Shown: piece after piece, positions 1 through 4,957 of the stretch
Layout: every line of letters begins with the position of its first letter
Numbering within the stretch: the first letter of the stretch is position 1
Assembly: GCA_016840245.1 (NCBI GenBank)
Contig: JAEOST010000012.1
Span: 1 to 5,764, forward strand
Direction: 5' to 3'
DNA length: 5,764 bases
DNA from: Candidatus Thorarchaeota archaeon
Lineage (GTDB): Archaea > Asgardarchaeota > Thorarchaeia > Thorarchaeales > Thorarchaeaceae
Position numbers and translations under genes: made by a program
The notes under the pieces: generated by a model
What the model saw: the letters and a program-made list of their open reading frames with translations, nothing else
Databases searched by the model: none
Told to the model about the DNA's origin: nothing

Positions 1-1172
1 GGACCTGCAGCATTGATTAATCGCTCAAATTCGAGTGATGTAATCACATTTGGATATCGGCCCCACCCAAGTCGTGGAATTTTACTTGGATCCGCTGGAT
101 TGAAGCCTGTTGCTAGGATGATTACCCCTACATCAAATTCATAGATCTTTCCTGTGTCCTCAGGCCATACTGCCTTCTGTTCACAGCGATCTATACACTT
201 ACCACAGCGAATCAAATCCATCCCCAGACAGGCATCTGGGTCGATAAGATAGGATGAGGGAACTGCCTGTGGGAATGGGATATAGATGGCCTTCTGCCAA
301 GTCAGATTCTGGTCAACTCGACTAGGCACATCTATTGGACAGACCTCAACACAGTCACTGCATGCAGTACATTTTTCCGGGTCAACATAACGTGGACGTT
401 GTTTCACTTTTATTGAGAAATTACCAACGTACCCAGTTACCTCCTCAACCTCTGCCATGGTGATTAGTTTGATGTTAGGATGCTTTGCCACATCTACCAT
501 CTTCGGTCCTAGAATACAGATTGAACAATCGTTTTGCGGGAACACCTTATCGAGAACTGCCATGATACCTCCAATAGTCGGTTGTTTCTCGATGAGATAC
601 ACCTTATACCCCATCTCTGCAAGGTCATACGCTGCTTGCATACCTGCAACACCCGCACCCACAACCATTGCGACAGGAGTGACTGGGACATCAAGTTCAG
701 GTTGTGCTTCAAGTGTGTGAGCCTTTATCACTGCCATTGCGATGAGGTCCTTTGCCTTCTCGGTGGCATTCTCAGGTTCGTGCATATGTACCCATGATAC
801 ATGTTCACGGATGTTTGCCATGATGCATAGATACGGATTAAGTCCTGCTTCCTTGACAGCTTTCCTGAAAGTGTCCTCATGCATTGTAGGGCTGCATGAT
901 GCAACTACTACTCTGTTTAGTCCATGCGCAGTGATAGCCTCTTGGATTTCCTTCTGGCCCGGGTCTGCACATGTGTATCTATTGGACTGAACAAACACAA
1001 CACCTGGCAATGTCTCTGCATATTCAGCCACAGCAGGTATATCGACTACTCCGCCGATATTCTTGCCACACATACAGGGAAAGACACCAATTCGAAGTTC
1101 ATCATCGCCTCCGACTGCAACAGTGTCCTCTCCGCCAGTTTCAGGTTGTTCTTTTGAATCGCTTGCAGTCAT
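1..1172 (-). CDS. hdrA: Heterodisulfide reductase subunit A (HdrA), N-terminal 390 residues; runs off the left edge
   Basis: HdrA is the FAD and iron-sulfur subunit of cytoplasmic heterodisulfide-reductase-type electron-bifurcating or electron-transfer complexes. Reading the minus strand from ATG at 1172 gives an unbroken frame to the window edge. An acidic tail (residues 1-26) precedes the family N-terminal domain, which has RIGVFPCMCG (Cys33, Cys35), Cys68 and VVASCSP (Cys93). The thioredoxin-reductase-like FAD domain opens with VVGAGVAGMQAA (170-181), and the conserved NDCSICILGPK (Cys216, Cys219) follows. An inserted ferredoxin domain carries CTACSDCVEVCP (Cys268, 271, 274, 278) and a second set at Cys315, 323, 326 and 330. 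The FAD domain resumes with VIILATGF (350-357). The family is usually about 650 residues, so the rest of the FAD domain and the C-terminal ferredoxin domain lie outside. An in-frame TAA at 1206-1208 limits the start; ATG 1172 is preferred, and TTG at 1199 is a weaker option. Partners HdrB/C or a hydrogenase are not visible, so the electron acceptor is unknown. Confidence 0.95.
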   Translation of the reverse strand, partial: MTASDSKEQPETGGEDTVAVGGDDELRIGVFPCMCGKNIGGVVDIPAVAEYAETLPGVVFVQSNRYTCADPGQKEIQEAITAHGLNRVVVASCSPTMHEDTFRKAVKEAGLNPYLCIMANIREHVSWVHMHEPENATEKAKDLIAMAVIKAHTLEAQPELDVPVTPVAMVVGAGVAGMQAAYDLAEMGYKVYLIEKQPTIGGIMAVLDKVFPQNDCSICILGPKMVDVAKHPNIKLITMAEVEEVTGYVGNFSIKVKQRPRYVDPEKCTACSDCVEVCPIDVPSRVDQNLTWQKAIYIPFPQAVPSSYLIDPDACLGMDLIRCGKCIDRCEQKAVWPEDTGKIYEFDVGVIILATGFNPADPSKIPRLGWGRYPNVITSLEFERLINAAG

Positions 1173-1237
1173 GGGAACTCGTTCCTGCAGGTATTGCAAC
1201 TTCCATTAGATAGTTCTGTCCTGAAACAAACACACGG

Positions 1238-1245
1238 GTATTAAA
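1238..1245 (-). promoter_or_regulatory. Candidate TATA box for hdrA
   Basis: On the minus strand the sequence reads CTCAAAG then TTTAATAC, a purine-containing BRE-like stretch followed by a TATA-like box. Initiation about 25 bases downstream would fall near 1215, giving a leader of roughly 45 bases before ATG 1172. It is the best TATA-like match in the gap on this strand, but it is judged by eye only. Confidence 0.35.
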
Positions 1246-1300
1246 CTTTGAGAATAACGGACAAGGTCAACTGAAAGATGGTTAATTCTGTACATCGGCT

Positions 1301-1310
1301 CGAAATTATT
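1301..1310 (+). promoter_or_regulatory. Candidate BRE/TATA element for the GGGPS-Roadblock operon
   Basis: CGAAATTATT matches an archaeal BRE (CGAAA) followed by an AT-rich TATA-like stretch. Initiation about 25 bases downstream would fall near 1330, leaving a leader of about 60 bases that holds the Shine-Dalgarno site. Together with the minus-strand box near 1241, it makes this gap a divergent promoter region. Confidence 0.35.
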
Positions 1311-1377
1311 GATAATGAGTCGAGTACCATGCTACCAAAACCGTAAAAAGCAGGGCAAACCGCCGAGGTGTATCTCC

Positions 1378-1382
1378 GGAGG
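1378..1382 (+). promoter_or_regulatory. Shine-Dalgarno site deciding the GGGPS start
   Basis: GGAGG lies seven bases before ATG 1390. It supports that codon over the in-frame ATG at 1309, which would add 27 residues not typical of the family. Confidence 0.8.
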
Positions 1383-1389
1383 CTATGAG

Positions 1390-2163
1390 ATGTCTGGTAA
1401 GGTATGGAAGTACATCAATGACAAGCTCAAGTCTGATGGTGCACTGCACTTCAGTCTGATTGATCCCGATCCCTTCAAGATCACGCCAGAAGTTGCTAAA
1501 GAGATGGCTGTTCTGGCTGAAAAGGCAGGATCAGATGGAATCATGATTGGAGGTAGTACTGCCTTTGGAATCATTGATGAAGCCGTAGAGGCGATATCCA
1601 AAGCAGTAGAGATTCCTACTATCCTCTTTCCAGGTGGTATATCTGGGGTTTCGAAACATGCTGATGCAATCTTCTTCATGAGCCTGTTCAATAGTAGAAA
1701 TCCGTATCATATTGTTGGCGTCCAAGCACTTGCAGCTGCAGAGATAAAGATGCAAGAAATTGAACCAATCTCAATGGCTTACCTCATTGTTGCGCCAGGA
1801 AAGACTGCCGCTTGGGTCGGCGATGCCAAACCATTCCTTCGAGACAAACCAAAGTTACCTCTTGCATACGCTCTGGCTGCTGAGATGTTCGGTTTCAAAC
1901 TCGTCTATCTTGAGGCTGGGAGTGGTGCAGAAGGCGGTGGAGTTCCTCCTGAGATGATAACTACGGTTTCACAGTTCATTGATATACCCCTCATTACTGG
2001 TGGAGGATTCAATGATGCTGAATCAGTGAAACGAGCAGTAGATGCTGGTGCTTCCATTGTCGTGCAGGGTACTTACCTTGAGAAGCATATAATGGAAGAC
2101 AAAGGCAAAGGACTGGCTGAGATTGTCAAAGCACTGAAAGAGGCCGGAGCGAAGAGAACTTAA
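1390..2163 (+). CDS. Geranylgeranylglyceryl phosphate synthase (GGGPS)
   Basis: This cytosolic prenyltransferase joins geranylgeranyl diphosphate to sn-glycerol-1-phosphate, the first committed ether-bond step of archaeal membrane lipids. The 257-residue product has normal family length and reads as one complete TIM-barrel protein. Family motifs appear in order: HFSLIDPDP (20-28), GSDGIMIGGS (47-56), ILFPGG (78-83), FFMSLFNSRNPY (95-106), YLIVAPG (131-137), AWVGDAKP (141-148), YLEAGSGA (173-180), LITGGGF (201-207) and IVVQGT (223-228). The late glycine-rich motifs are the expected phosphate-binding loops, and the Asp and Glu in IDPDP and YLEAGSGA are the usual metal and substrate contacts. 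The NSRNPY stretch and the overall pattern resemble the archaeal GGGPS rather than bacterial PcrB, so a PcrB-like heptaprenyl enzyme is unlikely. ATG 1390 is chosen for its GGAGG site; a longer form from 1309 is possible but poorly supported. The Roadblock gene follows 50 bases downstream. Confidence 0.95.
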   Translation: MSGKVWKYINDKLKSDGALHFSLIDPDPFKITPEVAKEMAVLAEKAGSDGIMIGGSTAFGIIDEAVEAISKAVEIPTILFPGGISGVSKHADAIFFMSLFNSRNPYHIVGVQALAAAEIKMQEIEPISMAYLIVAPGKTAAWVGDAKPFLRDKPKLPLAYALAAEMFGFKLVYLEAGSGAEGGGVPPEMITTVSQFIDIPLITGGGFNDAESVKRAVDAGASIVVQGTYLEKHIMEDKGKGLAEIVKALKEAGAKRT

Positions 2164-2197
2164 ATACGGCAATGACCCAGTGACAGAAAGACCCTAA

Positions 2198-2203
2198 GGG
2201 AGG
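2198..2203 (+). promoter_or_regulatory. Shine-Dalgarno site for the Roadblock gene
   Basis: GGGAGG ends ten bases before a GTG codon at 2214. The strength of this site is the main reason to accept the GTG start. It lies in the short gap after GGGPS, where no promoter-like sequence is obvious, which suggests co-transcription. Confidence 0.7.
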
Positions 2204-2213
2204 AAGCAAGACG

Positions 2214-2606
2214 GTGTCCTCAAAGACTGAACAGCTGCATGAATTACTTGTTGACCTCAATAGAGCCTCCCAAGGTAACATTCAGGCCAGCCTGATTATC
2301 TCTAGGTCACAAGGATTGCCGATTTTTTCATACTATCCGGAAGATACTGACACAAGTATGATTCCAGATGAAGACGTTGTTGCAGGTCGATCGATGCAGA
2401 TCCAAATGGCAACAGGTAAGGTCTTCAAGGAGCTTAAGAGAGGGCCTCTTGTGAGGATGTTAATCGAGGGTGAAAACGGATACGTCATCGTTTGTGGTGC
2501 TGGTGAAGATGCTCTCCTCTCTGTGCTGACCAACAAGAAGGTCAATCTTGGATATCTCTTCTTCATGATGTCAAGAATTGCAAAACGTATTGAGAAGGTT
2601 CTATAG
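2214..2606 (+). CDS. Roadblock/LC7 domain protein
   Basis: A complete 130-residue single-domain protein of the Roadblock/LC7 fold. These are small dimerising proteins that act as scaffolds or regulators of Ras-like GTPases (MglB in bacteria, Ragulator and dynein light chains in eukaryotes). A helix at residues 3-18 leads into the strand and turn ASLIISRSQGLPIFSY (25-40), the typical 'sensing self by residue' region. Then come the long central helix (about 53-76), LIEGENGYVIVCGAGEDALLSVL (83-105) and NLGYLFFMMSRIAKRIEKVL (111-130), the usual C-terminal helix. There is no signal peptide, membrane segment or extra domain. It starts at GTG with a strong Shine-Dalgarno site and lies 50 bases after GGGPS. 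No GTPase gene is in view, so its partner is unknown; homodimerisation is likely from the family. Such proteins are common in Asgard archaea but occur elsewhere too. Confidence 0.88.
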   Translation: MSSKTEQLHELLVDLNRASQGNIQASLIISRSQGLPIFSYYPEDTDTSMIPDEDVVAGRSMQIQMATGKVFKELKRGPLVRMLIEGENGYVIVCGAGEDALLSVLTNKKVNLGYLFFMMSRIAKRIEKVL

Positions 2607-2680
2607 CTCCACCCGGAAACCCCTCCTACCTTGGATATTGTACACTCTATGTATCATATTTCTAAAGACCCAACCACATT

Positions 2681-2688
2681 CTTTATAC
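2681..2688 (+). promoter_or_regulatory. Candidate TATA box for methionine aminopeptidase
   Basis: CTTTATAC sits about 50 bases before the start codon in a 127-base gap. Initiation near 2708 would leave a leader of about 25 bases that still contains the AGGTGA ribosome site. It suggests this gene is transcribed apart from the GGGPS-Roadblock pair. Confidence 0.45.
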
Positions 2689-2722
2689 GCCAACCTTTGG
2701 AGAGCAAGAAACCAGAACGATT

Positions 2723-2728
2723 AGGTGA
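2723..2728 (+). promoter_or_regulatory. Shine-Dalgarno site deciding the MetAP start
   Basis: AGGTGA lies five bases before ATG 2734. An in-frame GTG at 2725 overlaps this site and has no such site of its own, so ATG 2734 is preferred. Confidence 0.65.
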
Positions 2729-2733
2729 CAACC

Positions 2734-3663
2734 ATGTCTGAAGATAAAGTACCGGAGACCACTGAAGAAGAGCCAGAGTACGATTGGGAAAAGTGGCGAA
2801 GAGCCGGAGTAGTCGCACGTGAGGCACTTGACATCGCTCGACCAATGGTCAAACCTGGAACCAAAGTCATCGATATCGTCGAAGCAACCGAGAAGCACAT
2901 CTTAGAACATGCAACAGGACGCTCATTTCCCTGTAATGTTGCACTGAACAATGTTGCTGCACACTATACATCACCATTGAATGACGAAACTGTGATTGCT
3001 GAGGGGGACTTGGTTACAGTTGACGTGGGTGCACACATTGACGGTTGTATATCGGATAGCGCATTCACCATTGCATTGAACCCTGATCACGCAGATCTTG
3101 TCAAGGCATCAGAAGAAGCCACTAAGGTAGCCATTCGGATGATGCGTCCTGGTGCAAAGCTAAACACAATTGGAGCTCTTATTGAGGACACAATCCAAGG
3201 TTTTGGTTTCGAACCTGTGAGACAACTCTCTGGGCATCAACTAAACGAGTATGAATTACACTCTGAGAAACAGGTTCCCTGTGTTTCTGGCAAATCCGAA
3301 GTTCTCGTTGAAGAGGGCGAGGTCTACGCAATCGAGACCTTTGCAAGTACAGGTTCTGGTAACGTCACTGACTTACCGCAACCTCTTATCTACCAGCTAT
3401 TGCCTATCCGCGTACCAGTTCGCTTTAAGGGTACTAAACAATTCCTCGGAATTGCTCGAAAGAACTACAAAGAGTTCCCATTTGCTGAGAGATGGTTAGC
3501 AGAAAAAATGACCCACGCATCTCTCAAGATGGCAATTCGAGAGCTCGAACGTAACGGAGCCTTGATTGGTCATCATATTCTGGCTGAAGAGAAAGAAGCA
3601 TTTGTTTCTCAATCTGAGCATACTGTTATCATAACAGAAAGTGGTCGTGAACAGACAACATAA
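2734..3663 (+). CDS. map: Methionine aminopeptidase, type II (archaeal)
   Basis: This dinuclear-metal peptidase removes the initiator methionine from new cytosolic proteins. The 309-residue product carries the pita-bread fold with the long type II insertion. The metal ligands are all present: Asp97 and Asp108 (VDVGAHIDGCISDSA), His168 (LSGHQL), Glu201 (YAIETFA) and Glu295 (SQSEHT). His77 (AAHYTSP) and His176 (YELHS) are the usual substrate-pocket histidines. Spacings match the Pyrococcus enzyme as I recall it, with an offset of 15 residues over the first part. That offset equals an acidic N-terminal tail (residues 1-16, rich in Glu) not typical of the family. Some pocket neighbours are altered: ETF where EPF is usual, LHSEKQVP where LHAGxxIP is usual, and SQSEHT where AQFEHT is usual. 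With all ligands kept, activity is expected. It has its own TATA-like box and T-rich sequence downstream. Confidence 0.95.
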   Translation: MSEDKVPETTEEEPEYDWEKWRRAGVVAREALDIARPMVKPGTKVIDIVEATEKHILEHATGRSFPCNVALNNVAAHYTSPLNDETVIAEGDLVTVDVGAHIDGCISDSAFTIALNPDHADLVKASEEATKVAIRMMRPGAKLNTIGALIEDTIQGFGFEPVRQLSGHQLNEYELHSEKQVPCVSGKSEVLVEEGEVYAIETFASTGSGNVTDLPQPLIYQLLPIRVPVRFKGTKQFLGIARKNYKEFPFAERWLAEKMTHASLKMAIRELERNGALIGHHILAEEKEAFVSQSEHTVIITESGREQTT

Positions 3664-3690
3664 CCGACTTCTGTGGTGTCCAACTCAGGC

Positions 3691-3719
3691 ATTCCTCTCC
3701 TAATGGAATCTTTTTAGGA
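3691..3719 (+). terminator. Possible terminator after methionine aminopeptidase
   Basis: Two overlapping short inverted repeats occur here: ATTCC (3691-3695) with GGAAT (3705-3709), and TCCTAA (3698-3703) with TTAGGA (3714-3719). The first is followed at once by CTTTTT (3710-3715). The stems are only 5 and 6 bp and mutually exclusive, so the T-run may matter more than the hairpins. Confidence 0.35.
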
Positions 3720-3763
3720 TGATGCCGATCTAGGATGAACAACGTAAAGATAACTCTCCGACC

Positions 3764-3790
3764 TTTTTTGTTTAGTTGTTAGTTTATATT
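3764..3790 (+). terminator. T-rich tract, possible archaeal terminator
   Basis: A run of six T (3764-3769) is followed by TTTAG, TTGTT and TTTATATT. Archaeal RNA polymerase commonly stops at T-runs without a hairpin, so this may be the main stop for the methionine aminopeptidase transcript. The end of the tract could also serve as a TATA box for the next gene. Confidence 0.4.
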
Positions 3791-3796
3791 TCGGAT

Positions 3797-3849
3797 ACTT
3801 ATTTAAAATTCACAACCATTAAATGCACATTTGTTTCAATGATATAAGC
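3797..3849 (+). promoter_or_regulatory. AT-rich promoter region of tfb with alternative TATA-like boxes
   Basis: The gap before tfb holds at least two TATA-like boxes within this span: TTATTTAAAAT (about 3799-3809) and GATATAAGC (3841-3849). A third, TTTATATT (3783-3790), lies just upstream. The last box would start transcripts near 3870, about 20 bases before the ATG; the first would give a leader of about 60 bases. I cannot tell from sequence which is used. Confidence 0.45.
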
Positions 3850-3889
3850 GGGTCCATCAGCATAGCATTGATTCTTTGACTCTCCAGTG

Positions 3890-4903
3890 ATGTCCAGAAG
3901 TGCAACTCGGACCAGAATGCGTGGAGGCGATCCAATTTTGGATCAAACAAGAGGGGCAACACCGGACAAAAAGCGGACTGGAGTAGAGGCTGAAATCACA
4001 ACATGCTCCGAATGTGGTGATAGTGCTGTGGTGGAAGATATCCGTCGCGGCGAGAGAGTCTGCGGAAGTTGCGGGCTTGTTCTATCTGACCATCGAATAG
4101 ATACTGGTGCAGAATGGAGAGCTTTCAGTTCCGAGGAGTCAGATGCTCGCAGTAGAGTGGGAGCCCCACTACGTTACACAGTGCATGACAAAGGTCTCTC
4201 GACTGTCATTGATTGGAGAGACCGGGATACATCGGGACGAAAACTCAGTCCCACTAGGCGGTCTGAGATTTACCGACTTAGGAAATGGCAGATACGGTCT
4301 CGTGTTCATAGTTCGATGGATCGTAATCTTGCACAGGCTATGTCCGAGCTGGAACGGCTGTCTTCGCAACTTGGGATTCCCAAACCCATTCGTGAACTTG
4401 CTGCCTTGCTCTATCGAAAATCTATAATCAAGAAGCTTGTTAGAGGTCGTTCTATTGAAGCCATGGTAGCTGCAACCCTATATGCTGCTTGTAGAATTCG
4501 ACTGAAACCCCGACCGCTAGACGAAGTTGCTGATGCATCTCGAGTCGATAAGAAGAAATTGGGGCAATGCTATCGTCTGCTATTGAGAAGTCTAAACATC
4601 AAGATTCCCCTCAGTAATCCAATTGACTACATTGGTCGTTTTGCCTCAGAGCTTGCATTATCCAGTCCAGTTCAGTTGAGGACAGTTGAGATTCTTCAAC
4701 GCAGCAGAGATATTGGTCTTACCATTGGTCGCGATCCCCTGGGTCTCGCTGCTGCTGCCATCTATGTTGCATCTATAATGTTAGATGAACGTCGAACACA
4801 GCGGGAGATAGCAGAAGTCGCCCGTGTCACTGAAGTTACTGTCAGAAATCGCTACAAGGAGATTGTAAAACGATTAGGTATAGATACCTTGAACTTGGTA
4901 TAG
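3890..4903 (+). CDS. tfb: Transcription initiation factor TFB (TFIIB family)
   Basis: TFB binds the TBP-promoter complex and recruits archaeal RNA polymerase. The 337-residue product has every expected part. The zinc ribbon has ligands Cys39, Cys42, Cys58 and Cys61 (TTCSECG and RVCGSCG). The B-reader contains EWRAF (75-79) and SRVGAP (88-93). A linker carries HDKGLSTVIDWRDRD (99-113) and LRKWQIRSRVHSSMDRNLAQA (130-150). Two cyclin repeats follow, at about 150-235 and 245-335. The second ends in the BRE-recognition helix-turn-helix RRTQREIAEVARVTEVTVRNRYKE (301-324). The protein ends within a few residues of the second repeat. The zinc ribbon starts about 38 residues in, behind a basic, Arg-rich tail that is longer than usual. 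No good Shine-Dalgarno site precedes ATG 3890. GTG 3887 would add one residue and ATG 3917 would shorten the tail by nine. The gene has its own promoter region. Confidence 0.96.
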   Translation: MSRSATRTRMRGGDPILDQTRGATPDKKRTGVEAEITTCSECGDSAVVEDIRRGERVCGSCGLVLSDHRIDTGAEWRAFSSEESDARSRVGAPLRYTVHDKGLSTVIDWRDRDTSGRKLSPTRRSEIYRLRKWQIRSRVHSSMDRNLAQAMSELERLSSQLGIPKPIRELAALLYRKSIIKKLVRGRSIEAMVAATLYAACRIRLKPRPLDEVADASRVDKKKLGQCYRLLLRSLNIKIPLSNPIDYIGRFASELALSSPVQLRTVEILQRSRDIGLTIGRDPLGLAAAAIYVASIMLDERRTQREIAEVARVTEVTVRNRYKEIVKRLGIDTLNLV

Positions 4904-4914
4904 AAGAAAGAGAC

Positions 4915-4939
4915 TAGCTGGCAATGATTCTGCCAGCTA
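4915..4939. terminator. Hairpin between convergent genes, likely bidirectional terminator
   Basis: A perfect 9-bp inverted repeat, TAGCTGGCA (4915-4923) and TGCCAGCTA (4931-4939), encloses a seven-base loop. It lies 11 bases past the tfb stop and 18 bases past the hydrolase stop, in the 54-base gap between convergent genes. On the minus strand it is followed by a pyrimidine-rich stretch, on the plus strand by AT-rich sequence. An 11-base palindrome, ATGATTATCAT (4941-4951), follows directly. Confidence 0.7.
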
Positions 4940-4957
4940 TATGATTATCATTCTGAA

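Noticed and set aside
1185..1192. Palindrome CCTGCAGG near the HdrA start
   Set aside because: It is a single 8-base palindrome without a partner or repeat, easily due to chance, so I do not call it an operator.
1173..1199. Upstream TTG start for HdrA (in frame, 9 codons before ATG 1172)
   Set aside because: TTG 1199 has no clear ribosome site, and the extra residues precede an already extended N-terminus. It is possible but weaker than ATG 1172.
457..1213. Several overlapping plus-strand open frames of 77-87 codons
   Set aside because: They lie opposite the HdrA coding frame, which has strong family motifs over its whole length. The plus-strand frames have no recognisable motifs and are antisense shadows.
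1309..1389. Longer GGGPS start at ATG 1309
   Set aside because: It adds 27 residues unlike the family, whereas ATG 1390 has GGAGG seven bases upstream and gives normal length.
1383..1755. Minus-strand open frames opposite GGGPS
   Set aside because: They have no motifs and no ribosome sites, and they overlap a clearly coding plus-strand gene.
2654..2951. Minus-strand open frames over the start of methionine aminopeptidase
   Set aside because: They are shadows of the plus-strand gene; the translated sequences show no family features.
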